Part shown: piece after piece, positions 44,468 through 51,770 of the stretch
How positions within the stretch are numbered: the stretch's first letter is position 1
Layout: each line of letters opens with the position of its first letter
Assembly: GCF_022758885.1 (NCBI RefSeq)
Contig: NZ_JALEBH010000002.1
Span: 248,001 to 312,000 of the forward strand
DNA length: 64,000 nucleotides
DNA from: Sphingobium sp. BYY-5
GTDB lineage: Bacteria; Pseudomonadota; Alphaproteobacteria; Sphingomonadales; Sphingomonadaceae
Reading direction: 5' to 3'
Notes under the pieces: model-generated
Databases searched by the model: none
What the model saw: only the letters and a program-made list of their open reading frames with translations
What the model was told of the DNA's origin: nothing
Made by a program: the position numbers and the translations under genes

Positions 44468-45304
44468 GTGCCGGTCAACTTACCGACCAATTTGCTGCGC
44501 AGCTTCGTTGCGATCGTCGACACAGGGTCGATGCTCAACGCATCGGAACAGGTGTTCGTGACCCAATCCGCCCTCAGCCTTCAGATCAAGCGTCTGGAGG
44601 AACTGGTGCAGCAGACGCTATTTCTGCGGGAAGGCCGACGGCTCAACCTGACGGCGGCGGGGGAAGTCCTGCTCGACTATGCACGACGGGTGCTGTTGCT
44701 GCATGATGAAGCGGTGGCCGCCGTCAGCGCCGGGCGCTTTGCCGGCCCTGCCCGGATCGGCATGGTGCAGGACTTTGCCGACACGCTGCTGAGCGGCCTG
44801 TTGTCGCGCTTTTCCGAACTGCATCCCGATGCGCAAATCTATGCCCGCGTCGCCGGTACGGCCGAGTTGCAAACGATGCTGGAGCGGCGGGAGCTGGACA
44901 TTCTGCTGGGCTTTGCCGCCCCCAACGACAGCCATGCCGTGACCGTCGCACCGATGAGCTGGTATGGCGACGCCGCATTGGCGGATCGGGACATCATTCC
45001 GCTGGCCGTGCTGGAAGAACCATGCCGCTTCCGGGAAGCCGCTATCCGTGGGCTGGAAGATGCGGGTCTGCAATGGCGGATCGCGGTGGAAACGCCCAAT
45101 CTGGCGACGCTCAAGGCCGCCGTGGGCGCGGGCCTGGGTATCACGTGCCGCACGCATCTGTTCCTGGGGGACGGTCCCACGCTGGAACATGATCGGCTGC
45201 CGCAACTGCCGCGTGTGGCGGCGATCCTGCGATCGGGCGAGAAGCTGGACAAGGCCGCCAATCGGCTGGCCGAACTGGCGCGGGAGACGGTTCAGGCGCT
45301 CTGA
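44468..45304 (+). CDS. LysR-family regulator of the organosulfur island
   Basis: A 278-residue LysR protein beginning at GTG (44468; AAGAGG upstream). The HTH reads NLLRSFVAIVDTGSMLNASE, then VFVTQSALSLQIKRLEELVQ, close to the LrhA/IscR-like branch. The effector domain is shorter than average. It is divergent from ssuC and convergent with the dehydrogenase-oxidoreductase set, so it probably controls the sulfur genes. The effector may be a sulfur metabolite; it is not a clear CysB or Cbl. Confidence 0.8.
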   Translation: MPVNLPTNLLRSFVAIVDTGSMLNASEQVFVTQSALSLQIKRLEELVQQTLFLREGRRLNLTAAGEVLLDYARRVLLLHDEAVAAVSAGRFAGPARIGMVQDFADTLLSGLLSRFSELHPDAQIYARVAGTAELQTMLERRELDILLGFAAPNDSHAVTVAPMSWYGDAALADRDIIPLAVLEEPCRFREAAIRGLEDAGLQWRIAVETPNLATLKAAVGAGLGITCRTHLFLGDGPTLEHDRLPQLPRVAAILRSGEKLDKAANRLAELARETVQAL

Positions 45305-45324
45305 ACCGTCCCGCCGCAACATCG

Positions 45325-46272
45325 TCAATATCCCCGCGCCGGATCGACAATATCGCTCGGCGCCTCACCTCGTACGAATCGCGATATATCGTCCCGCACC
45401 TTTTCCAGCAGGCGATGGCGCACCAATGTATGATTGCTGGAGATATGCGGCGTCAGCCGCACGCGCGGATGGGTGTAGAGTGGATGCCCATCCGGCAGCG
45501 GTTCGGGATCGGTCACGTCCAGCGTTGCGAAGCCCGGCCCGCTTTCGCCATCCAGCGCACGCACCAGCGCTTCCTGGTCGATCACTGATCCCCGCGCGAC
45601 ATTGATGATATGCGCGCCAGGCTTGACCTTCCGCAACAGATCATCGTTGAATAAATGCTGGGTTTCCGCCGTCGCCGGCACAGCAATGACGATATGGTCG
45701 GACCGCGCCACAAGCGTCTCTATATCGCGAACATGCTCGACACCGCTGATGCTGGATTGCGCACCGGAGCGACGCAGGCCCACAACCTGCGCGCCCAGCG
45801 CCAGCCCGCGCCGCGCCACCGACTGGCCAATCGCGCCCAGCCCGACGACGCCGATCGTCGTACCCGACACGCGGCCAAGGGGCACGTTGATCCATTCGGC
45901 CCGAGAGCGGGCGGTCACAGCCTCCAGATTCTTGGCATAGGCGTAGATGGCGGCGATCACATAATCGGCGATTTCATCGGAAGCAACGCCGCGCCCACAT
46001 GTGACGAGCGGCGCGTCGAGCAGCCATTCGGGATAGAAATCGATCCCGGCCGACGCGCTATAGACCCATTTCAGCCGACCCGGCCACACGGGCGGGCGCA
46101 CAACCGTGGGTTGCCGCCAGGCGGGTGAAGGTCGAATCAGCAGAAGATCGGCCTCGCTCGCCGCCGCCCACGGCTCATCATCGGCGACATCGATCAAAAT
46201 CGGCGCGATCGGGTGCTGGCCAAGGCCCCGGTTGAAATCGGCGTCCAACTGGCTGGCGATAATCAGGGACAT
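45325..46272 (-). CDS. D-2-hydroxyacid dehydrogenase
   Basis: A 315-residue NAD-dependent 2-hydroxyacid dehydrogenase: Rossmann GVVGLGAIGQSVARRG, INVARGSVIDQEALV, and the catalytic His in LTPHISSNH. It reduces 2-oxoacids or oxidises 2-hydroxyacids. It lies 1 nt after the DszC-like gene on the same strand, so it may act on the carbon skeleton left after sulfur removal. Substrate unknown. Confidence 0.83.
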   Translation of the reverse strand: MSLIIASQLDADFNRGLGQHPIAPILIDVADDEPWAAASEADLLLIRPSPAWRQPTVVRPPVWPGRLKWVYSASAGIDFYPEWLLDAPLVTCGRGVASDEIADYVIAAIYAYAKNLEAVTARSRAEWINVPLGRVSGTTIGVVGLGAIGQSVARRGLALGAQVVGLRRSGAQSSISGVEHVRDIETLVARSDHIVIAVPATAETQHLFNDDLLRKVKPGAHIINVARGSVIDQEALVRALDGESGPGFATLDVTDPEPLPDGHPLYTHPRVRLTPHISSNHTLVRHRLLEKVRDDISRFVRGEAPSDIVDPARGY

Positions 46273-46273
46273 G

Positions 46274-47461
46274 TCAGTTTCCCAATGCCGCGCGGCCGGC
46301 GGCGATCAATATGGTGTCGGTCTGGGGCGAATGGATGCGGCTGCACAGCACATCGCGATAATGGCGCTCGAGCGGGTTCTTCCGGCTGATCCCCGGATTG
46401 CCGGTAAGCTCCAGGCCGATCTCCACCGCCCGAATGGCGTTAGCGGTAGCCAGATATTTGATATTATTGACTTCCACCGCGCCTGGCGGATCACCTCCAT
46501 CATAGCGGGCTGCCGCATCACGGATCAGGGTGCGATTGACCTGCAGCAACGCCTCTATCTCGCCGAACTTCTCCTGCACGCGCGGCAGGGTGGCGAGCGA
46601 CGCGCCCAGATTGGTCGGCACCCGATCATTGAGATAAGCGCGCAACCAGTCGCGCGCAGCCCGTGCCACGCCGTCATAGATGGTCGAGATGGACAGCGCA
46701 TTCCAGATCGCCAGACTGGGATCGCCCGCGCCAGCCGCCCATTGTTCGGGCGGGCGGATATCGACCGCATGGTCGAGTGGGGTGGGCGTGTCCGCGAAAT
46801 GCACGGCATGACTGACCGTCGCACGCATCCCCAGATGATCCCATACCGGTTCGATCGTAATGCCCGGACTATCGGATCGGACCAGGAAATTGCCGACACG
46901 GGGGCTGTCCTCATCGGTCTTCGCCCAGACCGAGAACCAGTCGAGGCCGGTCGAGCCGGTCGAATAGATTTTCGTACCGCTCAGCGACCAGCCATCCGCC
47001 GTGCGCCGTGCGATCGTGGCGGGCAGTCCGCCCCGGACCGGCGTGCCCAATTCCGGCTCGACGCGCAAACCGCCGATGAGACCACGGCCTGCAACGGCTT
47101 CGCGCGCCAGCCGCTCGTAAATGTCCTGCGGCCAGTTGCGCGCCCGTGCCGGCGTCGCATGATAATGATAGGTCATGAAAAGGATGAGCGCGGTCGACGG
47201 CTCCCCCTTCGCCACCGCACCCAGCACACGGATCGCTTCGGAAAGCGATGCGCCCTGCCCGCCCAGTTCGCGGGGGACGGTAAGGCCGATCAGCCCTTCC
47301 TGCGCCAGCAGATCGAAATTGGCGCGGGGAAACTCCGCGCTGCGATCATAATGTTCCGCCGTCTCGGCAAGCTGCTTCGTCAGCCAGTCGAGCCGCTCGG
47401 CGCTCACTGCCGGGAACAGCGGGTTGGTGACTTGATCGTGGATAATCGCCTGACTTGCCAT
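46274..47461 (-). CDS. Acyl-CoA dehydrogenase-fold flavin monooxygenase (SfnB/DszC-like)
   Basis: A 395-residue protein of the acyl-CoA dehydrogenase fold, with FDLLAQEGLIGLTVPRELGG and a SGTKIYSTG loop. The catalytic Glu region of true dehydrogenases is not evident, and the C-terminal RKNPLERHYRDVLCSRIHSP fits sulfur-acquisition members (SfnB, DszC), which hydroxylate sulfur compounds using reduced flavin. The start at 47461 follows the binding-protein stop by 4 nt. Best read as an S-oxygenase of the island; the substrate may be a sulfone, sulfide or related thiol. Confidence 0.82.
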   Translation of the reverse strand: MASQAIIHDQVTNPLFPAVSAERLDWLTKQLAETAEHYDRSAEFPRANFDLLAQEGLIGLTVPRELGGQGASLSEAIRVLGAVAKGEPSTALILFMTYHYHATPARARNWPQDIYERLAREAVAGRGLIGGLRVEPELGTPVRGGLPATIARRTADGWSLSGTKIYSTGSTGLDWFSVWAKTDEDSPRVGNFLVRSDSPGITIEPVWDHLGMRATVSHAVHFADTPTPLDHAVDIRPPEQWAAGAGDPSLAIWNALSISTIYDGVARAARDWLRAYLNDRVPTNLGASLATLPRVQEKFGEIEALLQVNRTLIRDAAARYDGGDPPGAVEVNNIKYLATANAIRAVEIGLELTGNPGISRKNPLERHYRDVLCSRIHSPQTDTILIAAGRAALGN

Positions 47462-47465
47462 GATT

Positions 47466-48443
47466 TCAGACTCTCTTGGGAATGGCGTCGTTGAAACGGG
47501 CGTCCCACAGCGGGCGGACATCGACCGCCTTGGGCAGCAGCTTTTGCTGGAAGAACAGGTCCGCCACCTGCTGCTGTGAGGCGATGGCCTGATCGCTCAC
47601 CGGTCGCAGCTCGTAGCTCGCGCTCTTGCGTTTGAACTGGTCGGCGACATAGTCGCGCGGCACACCGATATCCTGGGCGATGATGCCCGCCCATTCCTCC
47701 TGGTTGTTGACTGCCCAGCCATAGGCTTTCTGCACCAGGCCCAGATATTCGCGGATGATCTGTGTCTTGTCCGGGTCCTTGAGCGCATCGACATGGGCCG
47801 ACACAAGATAGTTGCCCGATAATATGCCATAGGCCGTCTTGAGAATGCGTGCGCCTTCGGTCGCAATGGCGCGCTGGATCGGAAAGCCATAGATCGCCCA
47901 GGCATCGAACGCACCCTGTGAAAAGGCTGCTGCGCCATCCGAAACGCCCATGGCGACCGGCTTGATATCGTCCCAGCTCAGGCCGACTTCTTCCAGCATC
48001 CGGATCAGGAAATATTGCGCCGTGGTGGCGCGGACATAGCCTACGCGCTTGCCCTTGAGATCGGCGATGGACTTTGCCTTCGATCCCTTGGGCACCAGCA
48101 CGACCTGGTTGTTGACGTCGCCATGCGCCACCGCGATCTGGCGAAAGCTCTGGATGGTGGATGCCGCTGCAAAGATCGGCGGAATCTCGCTCATCCCGCC
48201 ATAATCGAGCGAACCGCCGTTCAGCGCCTCCACGACCAGATGGCCGGATTGAAATTCGCTATAGGCAAGGTCGAATCCCTCCGGCTTGATGCCGGCGGCC
48301 TTGAACAACAGCCGGGTATCGCCCTCGCCCTTGCCAGTGACCGACACGCGCAGGGTCGGGCGGGCGCCCTTCCCTGCTCCGCAACCAGCCAGGAGCAAAC
48401 AGGACGCGGTCCCCGCACCCACAAATGCGCGCCTTGACAGCAT
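47466..48443 (-). CDS. ABC substrate-binding lipoprotein 3 (aliphatic sulfonate type)
   Basis: A 325-residue SsuA-like binding protein with a Tat/lipoprotein signal (LSRRAFVGAGTASCLLLAGC, lipobox LAGC). The ATG at 48443 follows the stop of a small ORF by one base with AGGGGTGG upstream; an upstream ATG at 48467 lacks a ribosome site. The SsuA/TauA style is seen in FQSGHLVVEALNGGSLDY and AFDAWAIYGFPIQRA. It has no permease of its own, so it likely shares SsuBC, or one outside the window. Confidence 0.84.
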   Translation of the reverse strand: MLSRRAFVGAGTASCLLLAGCGAGKGARPTLRVSVTGKGEGDTRLLFKAAGIKPEGFDLAYSEFQSGHLVVEALNGGSLDYGGMSEIPPIFAAASTIQSFRQIAVAHGDVNNQVVLVPKGSKAKSIADLKGKRVGYVRATTAQYFLIRMLEEVGLSWDDIKPVAMGVSDGAAAFSQGAFDAWAIYGFPIQRAIATEGARILKTAYGILSGNYLVSAHVDALKDPDKTQIIREYLGLVQKAYGWAVNNQEEWAGIIAQDIGVPRDYVADQFKRKSASYELRPVSDQAIASQQQVADLFFQQKLLPKAVDVRPLWDARFNDAIPKRV

Positions 48444-48444
48444 C

Positions 48445-48594
48445 TTAGCGGCCACCCCTGCCTTCATGCGTTAATGTGGCCGCCTGCTCCGGCCCGCGCT
48501 CGAACAGCACGACATTGGGATCGCGCAAAAATTCGCGTCGCGCGGCATTCCTCAACTGATTCCACCTCTGGCCCCAGGACCGCAACAGGCTCAT
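48445..48594 (-). CDS. Small 49-aa basic protein upstream of the third binding protein
   Basis: An ORF starting at 48594, with a GGAAGGAC ribosome site before the ATG. It encodes 49 residues beginning MSLLRSWGQRWNQLRNAAR, with DPNVVLFERGPEQAA later. It is basic and amphipathic (repeating Arg/Trp/Leu), with no signal or obvious motif. Its TAA sits one base before the binding-protein ATG, so the two are translationally coupled. It is too short for most gene callers. Whether it is a real peptide, a leader or a regulator is unknown. Confidence 0.6.
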   Translation of the reverse strand: MSLLRSWGQRWNQLRNAARREFLRDPNVVLFERGPEQAATLTHEGRGGR

Positions 48595-48694
48595 AATCGT
48601 CCTTCCGACAAATGCAGATGCCTCTTTATCTATTCATGAAGTAGAGATATGTCCCACAAGCAATGCTGCCAGAACCATTAGAAATGCTTGATCC
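48595..48694. promoter_or_regulatory. Divergent promoter gap, 100 nt
   Basis: This short AT-richer gap separates the small-ORF/binding-protein operon (minus) and the FAD/NAD(P) oxidoreductase gene (plus). It contains TATTCATGAAGTAGAGATA-type AT patches usable by both promoters. I see no clear palindrome. Confidence 0.4.
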
Positions 48695-50047
48695 ATGATG
48701 AGGGTCGACCATGTCGCCGTCGTCGGCGGCGGCTTCAGCGGCGTGCTGCTGGCCATCAACCTGCTGCGACACGGCACCGTCCGGGTGACATTGATCGAGC
48801 GCCGGCCCGATCGACTGGGGCGCGGCCTGGCCTATGGCGCAGCGCAGGCGGATCATGTCCTCAATGTCCGCGCCGCCAATATGAGCGCGCTGCCTGATCA
48901 GCCCCGCCATTTCACCGAATGGTTGCAGGCACAGGGTTTGGGACAGGAAGGCAGTTTTGCGCGGCGGCGTGACTATGGCGGCTATCTCTGCGCGATGCTG
49001 GATGAAATGCGTACGGCGGCAGGGGAACGGCTGACGGTTCTCCCGGACGAAGTTATTGACCTCACCATAGCGGAGGATGGCGCATTTCTGGCGCTCAAGT
49101 CCGGCGGCACCGTCGCGGCCGATGTCGCGGTGGTCGCGGCGGGCAATCTGCCACCGCATGACCTGCCTGCCCTCGTCGGCCAGCAGCGCCCCGCCTATGT
49201 CAATGATCCCTGGGCTGCAGACATTGGGGAGGGCTTGACCGCAAGGGACAGCGTCCTGCTGCTGGGCAGCGGCCTCACTGCGGTGGACTGCGCGTTGAGC
49301 CTCGAAAGCAGCGGCTTCGAGGGCAGGATCATCGCCCTGTCCCGGCGCGGCCTTTCCCCCTATGCCCATACGCCGACCCAGCCCTATGCCGTGCGTAGCG
49401 ACCGCCCGAATAGCCCTGCTTCCGCGCTGGTCCATGCCGTTCGCGCACGCGCCGTGGAAATTGGCTGGCGCAATGCGGTGGACGAACTACGCCCCTTTAC
49501 GCAGGATATGTGGCGTGCCGCCAGCGCGACCGAACGGAGCCGCTTTCTGCGTCACCTTCGCCCCTATTGGGACGTGCACCGCCATCGCATCGCGCCGGAG
49601 GTTGCCGCCCGACTGGACGCATTGCGCGCCCAGGGCAGACTGGAAGTCCGTGCAGCGAAGGTCGTCGCCTCTCGGACGGACGGCGATGGGTTGAAGGTGG
49701 ATCTACGCCCGCGCGGTCGCGAAGCGGTCGAAACGCTCCGGGTGGCGCGCGTCGTCAACTGCACAGGGCCGCTGGGCGATCTTCGCCGGGTGAAAGACCC
49801 ATTGCTGCGCAAATTGTTCGATCGCGGCGACATCCGTCCCGATCCGCTGGCCATCGGCATTGATGTCGACCGTCAATGCCGCGCGATCGACGCGAATGGC
49901 GATGCGCAGGAACGCCTGATGATCGTCGGCCCGATGACGCGCGGCGCGCATTGGGAGATCGTCGCCGTACCCGACATAAGGCGGCAGGTCTGGGCGCTCG
50001 CGCGTCAGATCACCAGCGCGCACTGGGTTGAGGCCGAAGGCCTGTAG
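48695..50047 (+). CDS. FAD/NAD(P)-binding oxidoreductase
   Basis: A 450-residue protein with an N-terminal FAD dinucleotide fold (HVAVVGGGFSGVLLAINLLR), NVRAANMSALPDQP, a second NAD(P)-type GSGLTAVDCALSL and a C-terminal PDPLAIGIDVDRQCRA motif. This is the FAD-NAD(P)-binding (YdhS/HpnW-like) group often linked to sulfur or aromatic clusters. Tandem ATGs at 48695 and 48698 are equally possible starts. It may supply electrons or oxidise a sulfur intermediate for the monooxygenase downstream. Confidence 0.8.
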   Translation: MMRVDHVAVVGGGFSGVLLAINLLRHGTVRVTLIERRPDRLGRGLAYGAAQADHVLNVRAANMSALPDQPRHFTEWLQAQGLGQEGSFARRRDYGGYLCAMLDEMRTAAGERLTVLPDEVIDLTIAEDGAFLALKSGGTVAADVAVVAAGNLPPHDLPALVGQQRPAYVNDPWAADIGEGLTARDSVLLLGSGLTAVDCALSLESSGFEGRIIALSRRGLSPYAHTPTQPYAVRSDRPNSPASALVHAVRARAVEIGWRNAVDELRPFTQDMWRAASATERSRFLRHLRPYWDVHRHRIAPEVAARLDALRAQGRLEVRAAKVVASRTDGDGLKVDLRPRGREAVETLRVARVVNCTGPLGDLRRVKDPLLRKLFDRGDIRPDPLAIGIDVDRQCRAIDANGDAQERLMIVGPMTRGAHWEIVAVPDIRRQVWALARQITSAHWVEAEGL

Positions 50048-50150
50048 CCCGTCTATTTGACCAAATCATAAGTCATCGAGGAGTCCGCGTTGGTCACATT
50101 TGGCGTGCCGTCCTACCAATAAGGGATAGCTCATCCCGAAAGGCACCGCC

Positions 50151-51488
50151 ATGACTCAGCAACGGCACATCAAGCTCGGCTTCATCCTGCACGGTGTCGG
50201 GCGAACCTGGAACGACTGGCGGCACCCGGATCGCGACGTCGGCGCCAGCACCAGCTTGACCCATTATCAGAAGCAGGCGGCGACCGCCGAACGCGGCAAG
50301 TTCGACTTTCTGTTCGTGGCCGACAGCCTGTCGATCAATGAAAAGTCCAGCCCGCATTATCTCAACCGGTTCGAACCGATCACCATCTTGTCGGCGCTGG
50401 CCGCCACGACGTCCCGCATCGGCCTGGTCGCGACCTTGACGGTCAGCTATTCCGAGCCGTTCAATGTCGCACGGCAATTCGCCTCGCTGGATCATCTGAG
50501 CGGGGGCCGCGCCGGCTGGAATGTCGTCACCTCCTGGCTGGGCGACACGGCCGCCAATTTCAGCAAGACCGAACATCCCGCCCACGCCGTCCGCTATCGT
50601 ATCGCTGCCGAATATCTGGATGTGGTCCAGGGCCTGTGGGACAGTTGGGAGGATGGCGCCCATGTCGCGGACAAGGAAACGGGTCAATTCGTCGATCCCG
50701 ACAAGTTGCACCGCCTGGACCATCAGGGCGAATTTTTCCAGGTTCGCGGGCCGCTCAACATCAAGCGGACGCCGCAGGGACAACCCGTCATCTTCCAGGC
50801 CGGTGCATCCGACGATGGCCGCAGCTTCGCCGCCCGGCGTGCCGAGGTGATCTTCACCCACGCACCGGCGCAGGAAGACGGGCAGGCCTATTATGCCGAC
50901 GTGAAGGCGCGGGCAAAAGGGTTTGGCCGCGATCCCGATCAGCTTTTCATCCTGCCCGGTATCGCGCCGATCGTGGGCGACACGGACGAGGATGCGGAAG
51001 CCCGCTATCGCGAACTGGCCGCGCTGGAATCGATCGACACTGGCCTGGGCTTTCTGTCGCGCACCTTCAACGATCATGATTTCCGCCAATATGATCTGGA
51101 TGCGCCCTTCCCGGATGTCGAGCATATCGGCCTCAACAGCCAGCAGAGCGGCACGCTGCGCATCTTTGCCGAAGTGCGGGCGGAAAATCTGACGCTCCGG
51201 CAGGTGGCTGAACGGCTGGCAACGCCGCGCGGCGCTTTTGTCGGATCGGCCGAGACGGTAGCGGATCGGTTGCAGCTATGGTTCGAAAGCCAGGCGGCCG
51301 ACGGTTTCGTATTGTTCGAGCCTCTGCCGGGCCAGCTTGACCTGTTCGTCGACAGGGTGATTCCGATCCTGCAGGCGCGCGGTTTGTTCCGCACCGATTA
51401 TGAAGGAACGACCTTCCGCGAACATCTGGGCCTTGGCACGCCGGACAATCGCCATAGCGCAGCAAGGGACCACAAGAGCGCCGCCTGA
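50151..51488 (+). CDS. LLM-class flavin monooxygenase (NtaA/SnaA/DszA type) 2
   Basis: A 445-residue flavin monooxygenase with the same family signature as the copy at 32698-34047: [63 protein letters not shown], and C-terminal [17 protein letters not shown]. It is a diverged paralogue rather than an identical copy. It follows the FAD/NAD(P) oxidoreductase by 103 nt. Paired with the DszC-like gene nearby it recalls the dsz order of two monooxygenases; the substrate is likely a sulfone or sulfonate. Confidence 0.86.
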   Translation: MTQQRHIKLGFILHGVGRTWNDWRHPDRDVGASTSLTHYQKQAATAERGKFDFLFVADSLSINEKSSPHYLNRFEPITILSALAATTSRIGLVATLTVSYSEPFNVARQFASLDHLSGGRAGWNVVTSWLGDTAANFSKTEHPAHAVRYRIAAEYLDVVQGLWDSWEDGAHVADKETGQFVDPDKLHRLDHQGEFFQVRGPLNIKRTPQGQPVIFQAGASDDGRSFAARRAEVIFTHAPAQEDGQAYYADVKARAKGFGRDPDQLFILPGIAPIVGDTDEDAEARYRELAALESIDTGLGFLSRTFNDHDFRQYDLDAPFPDVEHIGLNSQQSGTLRIFAEVRAENLTLRQVAERLATPRGAFVGSAETVADRLQLWFESQAADGFVLFEPLPGQLDLFVDRVIPILQARGLFRTDYEGTTFREHLGLGTPDNRHSAARDHKSAA

Positions 51489-51542
51489 CGCACCCCGGCA
51501 CATCCATGCGTGTCGAAGTCGATGCGCGTCAAATCAGCCAAG

Positions 51543-51582
51543 CAGCAATGCGCCCGCGACCAGTGGCGCATTGCTGTTTTTC
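51543..51582 (+). terminator. Rho-independent terminator after the monooxygenase gene
   Basis: CAGCAATGCGCC (51543-51554) and GGCGCATTGCTG (51565-51576) form a perfect 12-bp stem with a 10-nt loop, followed by TTTTT. This is a classical intrinsic terminator for the upstream plus-strand genes. Confidence 0.9.
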
Positions 51583-51628
51583 CGTATGAACGCCGCGCCG
51601 TAAAGCGGCCATGACCTCCCTTGCCCTC

Positions 51629-51670
51629 GCGCAAGCTTGCGCAAAATAACAATTGCAAATGGATTGCAAT
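51629..51670. promoter_or_regulatory. Palindrome and 19-bp Fur-box-like site before the PepSY gene
   Basis: A perfect palindrome GCGCAAGCTTGCGC (51629-51642) is followed by ATTGCAAATGGATTGCAAT (51652-51670). The latter is a 19-bp repeat with 7-bp perfect arms and a 5-nt centre, the length of a Fur operator and similar to TGCAA-rich alphaproteobacterial boxes. It lies about 100 nt before the GTG start and suits iron control of the next two genes. Confidence 0.5.
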
Positions 51671-51770
51671 ATCACTAGCCGGCGGCTCAGGAGATAATGG
51701 GCGCCCGGATGTCAATCGGCACGGGCCTTTCTCGGGTCGGTTTGCGACCCTTCCGCCAGGGGCAGCCGAA

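Noticed and set aside
51621..51770. Earlier ATG for the PepSY reductase
   Set aside because: The added 50 residues run through the Fur-box-like region and look non-coding; GTG at 51771 begins the family-like sequence.
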